From contig NC_014207.1 of the NCBI RefSeq assembly GCF_000093025.1, forward strand, positions 372,001-436,000: a stretch of 64,000 nt of DNA, in the 5' to 3' direction. Shown here piece by piece: positions 39,292 to 49,767 of this stretch (position 1 is its first letter; each line of letters starts with the position of its first letter). The notes beneath the pieces are model-generated. The model was not told the origin of the DNA. It saw only the letters and a list, made by a program, of their open reading frames with translations, and did not search any database. The translations under genes were made by a program, and so were the position numbers. Source of the stretch: Methylotenera versatilis 301 (lineage in GTDB: Bacteria; Pseudomonadota; Gammaproteobacteria; Burkholderiales; Methylophilaceae).

Positions 39292-41142
39292 ATGCCAGTT
39301 TATCGTTCTCGAACCACTACTCACGGCCGCAATATGGCTGGTGCACGCGCTTTGTGGCGTGCTACTGGCATGAAAGATGGCGATTTTGATAAGCCTATCA
39401 TTGCGGTTTGTAACTCATTCACACAGTTTGTTCCTGGTCACGTACACCTTAAAGATTTAGGTCAGTTAGTTGCACGTGAAATTGAGCGCGCAGGCGGCGT
39501 GGCAAAAGAGTTCAACACCATTGCCGTAGATGACGGTATTGCGATGGGTCATGGCGGTATGTTGTATAGCTTACCAAGTCGTGATTTGATTGCCGATTCA
39601 GTCGAGTATATGGTGAATGCACACTGTGCAGATGCGCTAGTGTGTATTTCAAACTGTGACAAAATCACGCCGGGCATGTTGATGGCGGCACTGCGTTTGA
39701 ATATCCCAGTGGTATTTGTTTCAGGCGGCCCAATGGAGGCTGGTAAAGTGAACTGGCAAGGCGAAATCTTGAAGCTAGATTTGGTTGACGCTATGGTCGC
39801 AGCGGCTGATAGCAAAGTCAGCGATGAAAAGTCTGAAGCAATCGAGCGTTCAGCTTGCCCAACTTGTGGCTCATGTTCAGGCATGTTTACCGCAAACTCA
39901 ATGAACTGTTTAACAGAGGCGCTTGGTTTAAGTCTACCAGGTAATGGTTCTGCACTTGCTACACATGGTGCACGTAAAGAATTGTTCTTAAAGGCGGGTC
40001 GTCTGATTGTTGAATTGGCAAAACGCCATTACGAGCAAGATGATTATTCAGTGTTGCCGCGTAGCATTGCTAATATCAAAGCGTTTGAAAACGCGATGAG
40101 TTTAGATGTGGCAATGGGTGGTTCAACCAATACCGTATTACATTTGTTAGCAGCTGCGCATGAAGCGGAAGTTGATTTCACCATGAGTGATATTGACCAT
40201 ATTTCACGTAAAGTGCCTTGTGTATGTAAAGTAGCGCCAGCCACACAAAAATACCATATGGAAGACGTACATCACGCAGGTGGCGTGATGGGCATTTTGG
40301 GTGAGCTAGACCGTGCCGGTGTGATTCATCGTGATACGCCAACCGTGCATAGTGCAACTTTAGGCGACGCTTTAGATAAGTGGGACATTAAAGTCACACA
40401 AGACGAAGATGTTAAAAAATTCTTCCGCGCTGCACCAGGCGGTATTTCTACCACGATTGCTTTTAGTCAAAGCATGCTTTTCCCAACTTTAGATGACGAC
40501 CGCTCAGAAGGCTGTATTCGTGACAAAGAACATGCCTACTCACAAGATGGCGGCTTAGCAGTGTTGTACGGCAATATTGCTTTAGATGGCTGTATTGTTA
40601 AAACAGCTGGTGTGGATGACAGTATTCTTAAGTTCACAGGTCGTGCGCGTATTTTTGAAAGCCAGGACGCTACAGTTGAAGCAATTCTTGCCGATAAAAT
40701 AGTAGCAGGTGATGTTGTGGTGATTCGCTATGAAGGTCCACGTGGTGGCCCGGGCATGCAAGAAATGCTGTACCCAACTTCATATTTGAAGTCTAAGGAT
40801 TTAGGTAAGGTGTGTGCCTTACTTACCGATGGTCGCTTTTCAGGCGGCACGTCAGGTTTGAGTATTGGACATGCATCACCAGAAGCGGCTGAAGGCGGTG
40901 CAATTGGTTTGGTTGAAGAGGGTGATACGATTGAAATCGACATTCCAAATCGTACTATTCATTTAGCAGTTTCTGATGAAGAAATGTCGCATCGCCGTGC
41001 AAAAATGGTAGCTAAAGGTAAAGATGCATGGAAACCAGTTGGTCGCGTGCGTGCAGTTTCTCCTGCCTTACGTGCTTATGCGGCAATGAGTACCAGCGCT
41101 GCGCGTGGTGCCGTGCGTGATGTGAGCCAAATTGAGAAATAA
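39292..41142 (+). CDS. ilvD: Dihydroxy-acid dehydratase
   Basis: IlvD dehydrates 2,3-dihydroxy-3-methylvalerate and 2,3-dihydroxyisovalerate in isoleucine and valine synthesis. The 616-aa product equals E. coli IlvD in length. It shows [10 protein letters not shown] with Cys122 and [12 protein letters not shown] with Cys195, the cluster ligands, as well as [12 protein letters not shown] (79-90). No other branched-chain gene is adjacent. No leader peptide or attenuator was seen. Confidence 0.97.
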   Translation: MPVYRSRTTTHGRNMAGARALWRATGMKDGDFDKPIIAVCNSFTQFVPGHVHLKDLGQLVAREIERAGGVAKEFNTIAVDDGIAMGHGGMLYSLPSRDLIADSVEYMVNAHCADALVCISNCDKITPGMLMAALRLNIPVVFVSGGPMEAGKVNWQGEILKLDLVDAMVAAADSKVSDEKSEAIERSACPTCGSCSGMFTANSMNCLTEALGLSLPGNGSALATHGARKELFLKAGRLIVELAKRHYEQDDYSVLPRSIANIKAFENAMSLDVAMGGSTNTVLHLLAAAHEAEVDFTMSDIDHISRKVPCVCKVAPATQKYHMEDVHHAGGVMGILGELDRAGVIHRDTPTVHSATLGDALDKWDIKVTQDEDVKKFFRAAPGGISTTIAFSQSMLFPTLDDDRSEGCIRDKEHAYSQDGGLAVLYGNIALDGCIVKTAGVDDSILKFTGRARIFESQDATVEAILADKIVAGDVVVIRYEGPRGGPGMQEMLYPTSYLKSKDLGKVCALLTDGRFSGGTSGLSIGHASPEAAEGGAIGLVEEGDTIEIDIPNRTIHLAVSDEEMSHRRAKMVAKGKDAWKPVGRVRAVSPALRAYAAMSTSAARGAVRDVSQIEK

Positions 41143-41209
41143 ACTAAAGTAGTCTATTTGTAAATTAAACCTATAAATTAACCTGTGTAATTAATGAGTA
41201 ATTGATAAG

Positions 41210-42154
41210 ATGAATACAGAGACATTAGAAGCTAGCCCATTAGATGCAAATACGCTTCAAACTAAGAAGCGTTTGAAGCTTCACGCGCATGTGATGCAAA
41301 CGCAAGATGAAAGTGGCTTGCAATATCTTGAGGTGGATAATCCACTTTGTACAGCTAGAATCGCCCTGCAAGGTGCGCATGTCATGGCTTGGCAGCCTAA
41401 GTTTTTAGTGCAACCAGTATTATGGCTTTCTAGCAATGCACGGTATGTAAAAGGTCGTTCAATACGCGGTGGCGTACCTATCTGCTGGCCTTGGTTTGGT
41501 GCACATCCAACAGACAGTACTTTTTGTCCGCATGGCTTTGCACGCGTTATCCCTTGGCGTGTGATTGATGTCGATGCCACGCCAACGGGCGCTACGCGTA
41601 TTATGTTGGAAATGGCCGATACGCCAGAAGCCAAACGTCAGCTTTCATATCCGTATACACTCGTTGCAACCATTACAGTTGGTCGACGTTTACGGGTTGA
41701 TTTAGCCACGACTAATCAAGCAGACCATCCGTTTGTGATTAGTGAAGCATTCCATACTTATTTAAACATTAGCGATATTGCTAATGTGAAAATTACAGGT
41801 CTGCAAGATTGTGTGTATTCAGACAAAATGCTGAAATACGAACGTCATGTGGAGCATAATCCGCTTACATTTGATGGTGAATTTGATCGCGTATTTATCA
41901 ACCACAGCTCAGATTGTACGGTGCATGATAAAGGCTACAATCGTTTGATTCATGTATCAAAATCAGGCAGTGATACCACAGTAGTGTGGAGTCCAGGCGC
42001 TGAAAAATCTGCACAAATGGCAGACATGGGTGCGCCAGATGAATGGCGTAAAATGGTTTGCGTAGAAACGACTAACGCGATGGATAATATGGTGGTGATT
42101 AATCCTGGAAGAACGCATGTGATTAGTGCCGAATACGCAGTCGAGACGCTATAA
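41210..42154 (+). CDS. D-hexose-6-phosphate mutarotase-like protein
   Basis: The 314-aa protein belongs to the aldose 1-epimerase-like (YeaD) family, which interconverts anomers of hexose 6-phosphates. Typical segments are GAHVMAWQP, SIRGGVPICWPWFGAHP (residues about 84-100), HGFARVIPW (about 108-116) and SEAFHTYL with a catalytic-type His. VETTNAMDN lies near the end. It is cytoplasmic, 67 nt after ilvD. In methylotrophs this activity would serve hexose-6-phosphate cycling, which is inference. Confidence 0.9.
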   Translation: MNTETLEASPLDANTLQTKKRLKLHAHVMQTQDESGLQYLEVDNPLCTARIALQGAHVMAWQPKFLVQPVLWLSSNARYVKGRSIRGGVPICWPWFGAHPTDSTFCPHGFARVIPWRVIDVDATPTGATRIMLEMADTPEAKRQLSYPYTLVATITVGRRLRVDLATTNQADHPFVISEAFHTYLNISDIANVKITGLQDCVYSDKMLKYERHVEHNPLTFDGEFDRVFINHSSDCTVHDKGYNRLIHVSKSGSDTTVVWSPGAEKSAQMADMGAPDEWRKMVCVETTNAMDNMVVINPGRTHVISAEYAVETL

Positions 42155-42371
42155 CCAATAAACTTTTCAAATGGTGTCAACGCGTGGATACATAAGGGCG
42201 TTATATGTTCACAGAGCGTTGATAATGTTGTAAGTTTGATGAAAAATTTAATTTATTGAGTATTCTTTAAGTAATTGATAAAGCTCACTTGTTTAAATTA
42301 AAATTGTAGGTATCATAGCTCGTTGCAAAAAAATGCAAACTAATTATTAAGTGTAAATTCAAGGAGATAGC

Positions 42372-42689
42372 ATGAAAGCTTTAATGTTAACAATCGCTTT
42401 GGCTGGTTCAATGTTAGTTGCTGGTCAAGCAAACGCAGAAGATGCTAAAGCATTAGCACAAAAAAGTGGCTGTTTAGCTTGCCACAGCGTAGATGCAAAA
42501 ATTTTAGGCCCAGCGTATAAAGATGTTGCTGCAAAATACAAAGGTGATAAAGGCGCTGAAGCTAAGTTAGTAGCTAAAGTTAAAGCCGGTGGTAGTGGTG
42601 TTTGGGGTCCTATGCCTATGCCAGCAAACAGCCCACAAGTTAAAGACGAAGATATCAAAACAATCGTTCATTGGGTATTGTCACTATAA
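42372..42689 (+). CDS. Class I cytochrome c (c551/c552 type)
   Basis: A 105-aa periplasmic electron carrier with a signal peptide is predicted (MKALMLTIALAGSMLVAGQ, AxA cleavage near ANA|E). The heme site is CLACH (34-38) and the distal Met is probably Met83 in GPMPMPAN, with the c551-type WGPMP signature. AAGGAGA precedes the ATG. A possible promoter upstream is TTGTTT (42289-42294) and TATCAT (42311-42316), spacer 16. Such small cytochromes pass electrons between bc1 and terminal oxidases or methanol dehydrogenase partners. Which applies here is unknown. Confidence 0.93.
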   Translation: MKALMLTIALAGSMLVAGQANAEDAKALAQKSGCLACHSVDAKILGPAYKDVAAKYKGDKGAEAKLVAKVKAGGSGVWGPMPMPANSPQVKDEDIKTIVHWVLSL

Positions 42690-42741
42690 TTTACAGAATT
42701 TTAGTTCAATGACTATTAGTTAATTAACTAAAGTAATAAAT

Positions 42742-42771
42742 AAAAAGCCAGCTCAAAAAGCTGGCTTTTTT
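42742..42771. terminator. Bidirectional terminator after the cytochrome c gene
   Basis: GCCAGCT (42747-42753) and AGCTGGC (42759-42765) pair around CAAAA, with AAAAA before and TTTTTT after. It lies between convergent genes (cytochrome c and the APC permease). The stem is identical to that at 17881-17897. Confidence 0.92.
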
Positions 42772-42797
42772 AATTTCTAGTTTTACTTAAATCGACA

Positions 42798-44195
42798 TTA
42801 TTTATTTAACTTGCTGTGATGTATAGAGTAAATAAAGTAGATGACGATGCCTATCAAAATCCAAATACCAAACCTCATCCATGTCACGGCAGGCAAAAAT
42901 GTCATTAGTGCGCCGCATGACAATATGCCAAGTACAGGAATTAAAGGATTCCATGGGTTTTTAAACGGTCTTTTAAGATTAGGCTGGCGTTTGCGTAGCA
43001 CTATAACGCCTACACATACCATGATAAAACTGGCTAGCGTACCAATATTCACGGTTTCTGCTAGTTCGCCAAGTGGAATAAACCCAGCTACGATAGAAAC
43101 GATAGCGCCACACATGAGAATAATTTTTGTCGGTGTTTGGCGGTCTGGATTCACTTCTGAGAAAACTGGTGATATCAAACCATCACGGCTCATGGCGAAA
43201 AGAATACGGGTCAGGCCGTATAGTAAAACTAACAGCACCGTAATGAGCCCCGCCAATACGCCTGTTGCAACGAGTGTAGATGCCCAGGTATAGCCAATCT
43301 TGGTAAGTGCGAAGGCGACTGGTGAAGATACATTCAGTTCGGTGTAAGGCACAATGCCTGTAAGTAAGGCTGAAACAACGATGTAAATGATAGTGCAGAA
43401 AGTGAGTGAAACAATTAAGCCTATTGGCAAGTCTCGTTGTGGGTTTTTGGCTTCCTCCGCAGCTGTCGATACGGCATCAAAACCAAAGTAGGCAAAAAAC
43501 ACCAATGAAGCACCAGCTAAAACGCCAATATTTTTACCATTTTCTAGAGTACTAAACCAGCCGTAAGGCATAAACGGATGCCAATTACTGGTATTGAGAT
43601 GCATAGAAGCTAATGTGATGAAAATTGCGATAGTTGAAAGTTTGATGATCACGATGATGTTGTTGAAGCGAGCGCTCTCTTTAACGCCTACCATCAACAA
43701 AATAGTCAAAATCCAAATAATGGCAAATGCAGGTAGATTAATTAAACCGCCTAATACGGGTGCCTTGGTAAGCGCTTCGGGTAAGTAAATGTTAAAGTTG
43801 GCTAAGGTACTGACGAAATATCCAGCCCAACCATTAGCAACTGCAGCTGAACCTACCCCATATTCGAGTAATAAAATCCAACCCATTACCCACGCAATAA
43901 ATTCGCCAAATGCTACATAGCTATAGCCATAAGCGCTGCCAGACCCTCCAATCGAGGAAGCAAGCTCTGCATAAGAAAGTGCAGCAAAAGCAGATGCAAC
44001 GCCAGCGATGATAAATGACAGGATAACGGCAGGCCCGGATTGTGTAGCTGCTGCGATACCCGTCAGCACGAATATCCCGGTGCCAATTGCGCATCCTATG
44101 CCCAACAGTGCTAAATCAAAGGCAGTGAGACATTTTTTTAGGCCACTGTTTGAGTGAACTACAATCGCCTTTGTGCGAAGAAGCTTTTTGCGCAT
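42798..44195 (-). CDS. APC-superfamily amino-acid permease
   Basis: The 465-aa protein has about 12-14 membrane helices and the APC signature region near the start, with GCAIGTGIFVLTGIAA (residues about 33-48) and AALSYAELASSIGGSGSAYGY. It resembles the cationic amino-acid transporter (CAT/YfnA) branch, but the substrate cannot be fixed from sequence. It stands alone on the - strand, 92 nt from the aminopeptidase gene, and a terminator lies after it. Confidence 0.9.
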   Translation of the reverse strand: MRKKLLRTKAIVVHSNSGLKKCLTAFDLALLGIGCAIGTGIFVLTGIAAATQSGPAVILSFIIAGVASAFAALSYAELASSIGGSGSAYGYSYVAFGEFIAWVMGWILLLEYGVGSAAVANGWAGYFVSTLANFNIYLPEALTKAPVLGGLINLPAFAIIWILTILLMVGVKESARFNNIIVIIKLSTIAIFITLASMHLNTSNWHPFMPYGWFSTLENGKNIGVLAGASLVFFAYFGFDAVSTAAEEAKNPQRDLPIGLIVSLTFCTIIYIVVSALLTGIVPYTELNVSSPVAFALTKIGYTWASTLVATGVLAGLITVLLVLLYGLTRILFAMSRDGLISPVFSEVNPDRQTPTKIILMCGAIVSIVAGFIPLGELAETVNIGTLASFIMVCVGVIVLRKRQPNLKRPFKNPWNPLIPVLGILSCGALMTFLPAVTWMRFGIWILIGIVIYFIYSIHHSKLNK

Positions 44196-44287
44196 ACGTT
44201 ATCCCCATTATTGTTTTGTGAAACTCTAGGGATAATACTAACAAATATTTTCGTGAAAGCTAATTAAAATTACTGAGGGTGGGGAAT

Positions 44288-45607
44288 TTAGCTTTTAAAG
44301 AGCTCTTTTAATACAGCAATCATATAACTATGGTCTAGCACGCCAGCACTTTCTCGTATGCTGTGCATTGCCCACATTGGGTTGCCAACATCTACACTCG
44401 CTACCCCAAGTTGCGCAGCTAGTATTGGGCCAATCGTACTACCGCAGCCTAAATCAGTACGGTGCGCATATTGTTGATAAGGTACTTCTGCACTTTTGCA
44501 AAGCTGGATAAAGCGTGCAGCAGTATCTGCATTGGTACTGTAGCGCTGATTTGCGTTAGTTTTAATCACGGGACCTTGGTTTACAAGTGCGTGGTGGCAG
44601 GGTTCGTAACTGCTTGCGTGATTGGGATGATAGGCGTGCGCCATATCTGCGCTAACAAAAAAGCTATTGGCTAGTGCGCGCAAACGGTCTTCTGCGCTGG
44701 TGCTGGTTGAGGCGCAAATGCGCGTAATCACATCACTCATAAAGCTTCCGCTGGCGCCTGTTGCGCTTTCACTGCCTACTTCTTCATGGTCGAACAGAGC
44801 GCAAATAATGGTACTATCGGGAGTCTTATTACCTAATAAAGCGCTAATCGCGGCATGGCAAGAGGCTAAATTATCTAGCTGACTATTGGCGATAAACTCT
44901 TCATTCAAGCCCCAAAAGCTGCCTTTTTGGGTGTCGTAAACGCTTAAATCCCAAGTGATAATGTCCGCAGCCTCTACGGCTAATTGTTTTGCAAGTGCGT
45001 TTGTGAGTTGTGTTTGTGCCTCAGCGGTGTCGGTAGCAAAACCAAAAATCAGCGGCAAACCAGTTTGTTTGTTGAGCACCAAGCCTTTGTCATTCACTTC
45101 GCGATTCATGTGAATGGCAAGGTTGGGCAAGCGCACAATGGAGCTTTTAAATTGAACATGGCGTGCTACGTATGAGCTGCCTTCACGCACCATCACGCGC
45201 CCAGCCAGGCTTAGGTCGCGATCGGTAAATGTCGCTAAAATAGGACCGCCATATACTTCAACACCAAGTTGAGCAATACCTTGACTGCTAAATGCTGCTT
45301 TAGGTTTTAAGCGCAGGCCGGGTGAATCGGTATGCGCGCCGACAATACGAAAACCAGTATCGGCTAACGCTTGGTTGCCAATGACAAATGCAATAATAGA
45401 AGCGCCATCACGTACCACATAATAGCGACCATTTTTTTTAAACTGCCATGGTTGATTTTCTATGAGCGGCTTAAAGCCATTTTCTTTTAATAGTTTCGCA
45501 ACGCTATCCACCGCGTGCCAAGGACTAGGACTGGCGTCAATAAAATTGAGTAAATCTTGCGCCTGAGATTTAACTTCGGCTTTAATTTCTGTAGAAATTC
45601 TTGTCAT
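44288..45607 (-). CDS. M18-family aminopeptidase
   Basis: The 439-aa cytoplasmic metallopeptidase removes N-terminal residues (aspartyl/leucyl type) from peptides. Visible metal and catalytic motifs are VGAHTDSPGLRLK (His and Asp ligands, about residues 89-101), FDHEEVGSES (a Glu pair) and SADMAHAYHPNH. HRTDLGCGSTIGP lies near the C-terminus. It is the last gene of the dusB to hemF run, 25 nt after hemF, probably co-transcribed. Confidence 0.93.
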   Translation of the reverse strand: MTRISTEIKAEVKSQAQDLLNFIDASPSPWHAVDSVAKLLKENGFKPLIENQPWQFKKNGRYYVVRDGASIIAFVIGNQALADTGFRIVGAHTDSPGLRLKPKAAFSSQGIAQLGVEVYGGPILATFTDRDLSLAGRVMVREGSSYVARHVQFKSSIVRLPNLAIHMNREVNDKGLVLNKQTGLPLIFGFATDTAEAQTQLTNALAKQLAVEAADIITWDLSVYDTQKGSFWGLNEEFIANSQLDNLASCHAAISALLGNKTPDSTIICALFDHEEVGSESATGASGSFMSDVITRICASTSTSAEDRLRALANSFFVSADMAHAYHPNHASSYEPCHHALVNQGPVIKTNANQRYSTNADTAARFIQLCKSAEVPYQQYAHRTDLGCGSTIGPILAAQLGVASVDVGNPMWAMHSIRESAGVLDHSYMIAVLKELFKS

Positions 45608-45632
45608 GGGTCATCACATAGGTGCTTATAAG

Positions 45633-46571
45633 TTAAGTGATTGAAAGCCAATCTTTATCGATTAAAAAATCTGTATACAACTTAGCTTCTGCGCTACCAG
45701 CTTCTGGTTTCCAGTCATAACGCCATTTAACGATTGGGGGCATAGACAGTAGTATAGACTCAGTACGACCATTAGATTGAAGTCCAAAAATCGTGCCACG
45801 GTCGTAGATTAGATTAAATTCGACGTAACGGCCGCGACGATAAGCTTGGAAATCACGCTCTCGCTCGCCATAAGGTGTATCTTTGCGGCGTTGCACGATA
45901 GGCAAGTAAGCTTGCAGGAATGAATCCGCGACTGCGCGGTGGAAATCGAAACTACGTTCAAAACCTAATTCGCTAAAATCATCATAAAAAATACCACCAA
46001 TTCCACGCGGTTCTTTGCGGTGTTTTAAATAGAAGTATTCGTCACATTCTTTTTTGAATCTTGGGTAAAAGTTTGTATCAAAGGCATCTAATGCGGTTTT
46101 GTTGGTGCGATGAAAGTGCTCAGCATCTTCTTCAAAACCATAGTACGGCGTTAAATCCATGCCGCCACCAAACCACCAAATGTCCTGCTCATTGTCATTT
46201 TGGGCTTTGGCAATAAAAAAGCGCACATTCATGTGCACGGTTGGGATGTATGGATTACGCGGATGAAACACCAAAGACACGCCCATCGCCTCCCACGGAC
46301 GACCAGCCGCTTCAGGATGAGCAACACTAGCTGCTGGCGGCAACTTTGTACCTAATACATGAGAAAAACCTACGCCAGCACGTTCAAACACATTGCCCTC
46401 TTCAAGCAAGCAAGAGTTACCACCACCGCCCTCAGGGCGTTGCCAGCTATCTTGCAGGAAGGTTTTACCGTCTACCAACTCGATGGCTTCTATAATTTTT
46501 GTCTGCAATTTCTGCAGGTAATTGTAGATGTCGCTAGTGTCGATATGACTAGTGTTGGCTGTGTTCATCAT
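45633..46571 (-). CDS. hemF: Oxygen-dependent coproporphyrinogen III oxidase
   Basis: HemF converts coproporphyrinogen III to protoporphyrinogen IX using oxygen. The 312-aa product has [30 protein letters not shown] and [20 protein letters not shown], all typical. The start overlaps the purD stop by 1 nt (46571). It lies between purD and the M18 gene, so heme synthesis here is linked to purine synthesis genes by position only. Confidence 0.97.
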   Translation of the reverse strand: MMNTANTSHIDTSDIYNYLQKLQTKIIEAIELVDGKTFLQDSWQRPEGGGGNSCLLEEGNVFERAGVGFSHVLGTKLPPAASVAHPEAAGRPWEAMGVSLVFHPRNPYIPTVHMNVRFFIAKAQNDNEQDIWWFGGGMDLTPYYGFEEDAEHFHRTNKTALDAFDTNFYPRFKKECDEYFYLKHRKEPRGIGGIFYDDFSELGFERSFDFHRAVADSFLQAYLPIVQRRKDTPYGERERDFQAYRRGRYVEFNLIYDRGTIFGLQSNGRTESILLSMPPIVKWRYDWKPEAGSAEAKLYTDFLIDKDWLSIT

Positions 46572-47839
46572 TAGCCTTTAATCGCGCGATAGCCAATATC
46601 TTTGCGATATTGTGCGCCATTAAATTTAATTTCGTCGATGATTTTATAGGCTTGCTGATGTGCGAATTTAACCGTTTCACCTAACGCAGTAACACATAGC
46701 ACGCGACCACCGCTAGTTAATGTCTTGCCATCTTTAAGTGTGGTGCCAGCATGAAACACATGCGCATCTACTAAATTTGTTGGTAAGCCAGTGATTTCAT
46801 CACCTAATCTTGGTGTGTCTGGATAGTTTGCAGAGGCCATGACAACGCCAAGCGCCGTGCGTCTATCCCACTCAGTTTCTGCTTGATCTAGTGTGCCATT
46901 CACCGCATGTTCTGCGAGTGCTACAAAGTCACTTTTCAGACGCAACATAATCGGCTGAGTTTCTGGGTCACCCATGCGGCAGTTGAACTCTAAAGTTTTA
47001 ACGCCACCATCTGGCGAAATCATTAGTCCTGCGTACAAAAAGCCTGTGTAAGGAATGCCGTCTTTCGCCATACCTTCAACGGTTGGGCGTATGATTTCTC
47101 TCATTACTTTTGCATGAATTTCAGGAGTCACTACTGGTGCAGGTGAATAGGCGCCCATGCCACCGGTATTTGGGCCTTGGTCGCCATCTTGCAGTCGCTT
47201 GTGGTCTTGGCTGGTAGCGAGCGCTAAGATGTTTTTGCCATCTACCATCACAATAAAGCTGGCTTCTTCACCCGTTAAAAACTCTTCAATCACCACGCGT
47301 GCGCCAGCACTGCCTAGCTTGTTATCAGAAAGCATCGCATCGATGGCTGCATGTGCTTCATCATCTGACATCGCAACTACAACGCCTTTACCAGCGGCCA
47401 AGCCATCGGCTTTGATTACAATCGGCGCGCCTTGTGCGGTGACATAGTCGTGCGCGAGTTTAGCATCGGTAAACGTGGCGTAAGCTGCAGTGGGAATGTT
47501 GTGGCGCACCATGAATGCTTTGGCGAAATCTTTTGAGCTTTCTAATTGTGCTGCGGCTTTGGTCGGACCAAAAATTTTCAGTCCATTGGCACGAAATACA
47601 TCGACAACCCCTTGTGATAACGGTGCTTCTGGGCCTACAACTGTCAGTTGGATTTGTTCTTTTTGGGCAAACTCTAGTAAGTCTTGTACGCTAGAAATAG
47701 GTACGTTGATCATGTCAGGGTTAAGTGCGGTGCCGGCGTTACCAGGTGCAACATAGACGCGGCTAACTTCTTTATTCTGCGCAATTTTCCAAGCAAGCGC
47801 ATGCTCGCGACCACCACTGCCAATGACCATTACTTTCAT
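46571..47839 (-). CDS. purD: Phosphoribosylamine-glycine ligase
   Basis: PurD joins phosphoribosylamine and glycine with ATP (step 2 of purine synthesis). The 422-aa ATP-grasp protein has [16 protein letters not shown] at the N-terminus, [19 protein letters not shown] and [18 protein letters not shown]. It follows purH at 33 nt and ends in a 1-nt overlap with hemF. Confidence 0.98.
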   Translation of the reverse strand: MKVMVIGSGGREHALAWKIAQNKEVSRVYVAPGNAGTALNPDMINVPISSVQDLLEFAQKEQIQLTVVGPEAPLSQGVVDVFRANGLKIFGPTKAAAQLESSKDFAKAFMVRHNIPTAAYATFTDAKLAHDYVTAQGAPIVIKADGLAAGKGVVVAMSDDEAHAAIDAMLSDNKLGSAGARVVIEEFLTGEEASFIVMVDGKNILALATSQDHKRLQDGDQGPNTGGMGAYSPAPVVTPEIHAKVMREIIRPTVEGMAKDGIPYTGFLYAGLMISPDGGVKTLEFNCRMGDPETQPIMLRLKSDFVALAEHAVNGTLDQAETEWDRRTALGVVMASANYPDTPRLGDEITGLPTNLVDAHVFHAGTTLKDGKTLTSGGRVLCVTALGETVKFAHQQAYKIIDEIKFNGAQYRKDIGYRAIKG

Positions 47840-47872
47840 ATTGTTAGCTTTACCTTAAATGTTTATTTGCTA

Positions 47873-49480
47873 TTAGTGTCTGAAATGACGAATGCCTGTC
47901 ACTACCATTACTAAGCCGTGTTCATCGGCTGCGGCAATCACTTCTTCATCACGCATACTGCCACCTGGATGAATCACGCAGCTTGCACCAGCTTCCGCCA
48001 GCGCATCAATACCATCGCGGAACGGGAAGAATGCATCAGAAGCGACCACTGAATTTTGCAAGCTTAAACCTGCATTTTGCGCTTTGATAATCGCTATCTT
48101 CGTACTGTCGATGCGGCTCATTTGACCTGCGCCAACGCCTAAAGTCATTTCGTTACCGCAGAAAACAATCGCGTTTGATTTTACATATTTCGCCACGCGC
48201 CAAGCAAATAACATATCGGCCATTTGTTGCGGTGTTGCTTGTTTTTTGCTGATGATTTTTAAATCAGATTGGCTTATTTCGTGATTGTCAGCTGTTTGGA
48301 TAAGGATGCCAGAACCCACACGTTTGCTTTCATGTGAGTTGCGACCTTGTTCCCAAGCAGTTGCGCCGCCAGTAGGCAATGCAATTTTAAGTACACGAAC
48401 GTTAGCTTTTGCAGCAAAAATTGCCAATGCTTCTGCCGTGTAATCAGGTGCAATCAGTACTTCAACAAACTGTTTGCTGACGACTTCTGCAGCAGCTTTA
48501 TCCACGGTTGTATTGAAAGCGATGATGCCGCCAAAAGCACTGCTTGGATCTGTTTGGAATGCTTTTGAATATGCATCTAAAGCTGTTGCACCAAGCGCAA
48601 CGCCACATGGGTTAGCGTGTTTTACGATAACGCAAGCGGTAGTGTCAAAGCTTTTTACGGCTTCCCAAGCGGCATCGCCATCTGCAATATTGTTAAAGCT
48701 TAATTCTTTACCTTGCAATTGTTGCGCAGTCACCAATGAGCCAGGCGCTGGGTATAAATCGCGGTAAAAAGCCGCTTGTTGATGCGGGTTTTCGCCGTAG
48801 CGCAAGTCTTGTACTTTGACAAAGTTCGTGTTGCTTTGTGCAGGAAATTGGTGAGTGACAGGTTGATTGTTCGCCATGCTGGCGGCGTAATCAATCGCAG
48901 ATAAATAGTTGCTAATCGCTGCATCGTACTGCGACACGCGATTAAATGCTGCAACTGACAGCGCAAAAGTTGTCGCTTCTGCTAGCGCGCCACCAGTACT
49001 TTTCAGTTCACTCACGACATTTGCATATTGGCTTGCATCAGTTAACACTGCAACATCTTTCCAGTTTTTAGCAGCAGAGCGCACCATAGCTGGACCGCCG
49101 ATGTCGATATTTTCAATCGCATCTTCAAGTGTGCAGTTTGGCTTTGCAACAGTGGCTTCAAACGGGTAAAGATTGACTACCACCATATCGATATTCGGAA
49201 TGTTGGCTTCTTTCATCGCGGCTACATGTTCAGGTAAGTCGCGGCGACCTAAAATACCGCCATGTACTTTAGGGTGTAGCGTTTTTACACGGCCATCTAA
49301 CATTTCAGTAAAACCAGTGTAATCACTGACTTCAATCACAGGAATTTGATTATCGCGGAATAGTTTTGCAGTGCCGCCAGTCGATAAGATTTCTACGTTT
49401 AATTTAGTTAAAGCCTGCGCTAATTCTAAAATACCTGATTTGTCTGAAACGCTGATAAGCGCACGTTTAATAGTTGCCAT
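47873..49480 (-). CDS. purH: AICAR transformylase/IMP cyclohydrolase
   Basis: PurH catalyses the last two steps to IMP. The 535-aa product has the N-terminal cyclohydrolase domain ([45 protein letters not shown]). In the C-terminal transformylase domain [13 protein letters not shown] and [11 protein letters not shown] hold the catalytic Lys-His pair. It follows fis by 53 nt in the common betaproteobacterial order dusB-fis-purH. Confidence 0.98.
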   Translation of the reverse strand: MATIKRALISVSDKSGILELAQALTKLNVEILSTGGTAKLFRDNQIPVIEVSDYTGFTEMLDGRVKTLHPKVHGGILGRRDLPEHVAAMKEANIPNIDMVVVNLYPFEATVAKPNCTLEDAIENIDIGGPAMVRSAAKNWKDVAVLTDASQYANVVSELKSTGGALAEATTFALSVAAFNRVSQYDAAISNYLSAIDYAASMANNQPVTHQFPAQSNTNFVKVQDLRYGENPHQQAAFYRDLYPAPGSLVTAQQLQGKELSFNNIADGDAAWEAVKSFDTTACVIVKHANPCGVALGATALDAYSKAFQTDPSSAFGGIIAFNTTVDKAAAEVVSKQFVEVLIAPDYTAEALAIFAAKANVRVLKIALPTGGATAWEQGRNSHESKRVGSGILIQTADNHEISQSDLKIISKKQATPQQMADMLFAWRVAKYVKSNAIVFCGNEMTLGVGAGQMSRIDSTKIAIIKAQNAGLSLQNSVVASDAFFPFRDGIDALAEAGASCVIHPGGSMRDEEVIAAADEHGLVMVVTGIRHFRH

Positions 49481-49533
49481 TTGAAAGCTCTAGAGAAGAA
49501 AGTGATTATTTGGAGTTGGGTGTTTTGTACTGT

Positions 49534-49767
49534 TTATTCGATTTTGTATTGCTGCATTTTTTTACGTAGGGTATTGCGATTTAACCCTAGTATTTCTGCC
49601 GTCTTACTTTGGTTGCCGCCGGAGTATTGCAATGTGTATTCAAGTAATGGCTTTTCAACACATGCCAATACCATGTCATATAAGGCGTGCGGAGGCTCAC
49701 CATCAAGGTCTTTAAAATATTGGTCCAAGGATAATGTGACGCTGTTAGCGAGTTCGCACGGATTCAT
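49534..49767 (-). CDS. fis: DNA-binding protein Fis
   Basis: Fis is a nucleoid-associated dimeric DNA-bending protein that regulates growth-phase genes. The 77-aa product (E. coli 98) is a short form with the conserved C-terminal helix-turn-helix (NQSKTAEILGLNRNTLRKKM). The N-terminal beta-hairpin arm is shortened. It overlaps dusB by 1 nt, as in many proteobacteria where dusB-fis is one operon. Confidence 0.95.
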   Translation of the reverse strand: MNPCELANSVTLSLDQYFKDLDGEPPHALYDMVLACVEKPLLEYTLQYSGGNQSKTAEILGLNRNTLRKKMQQYKIE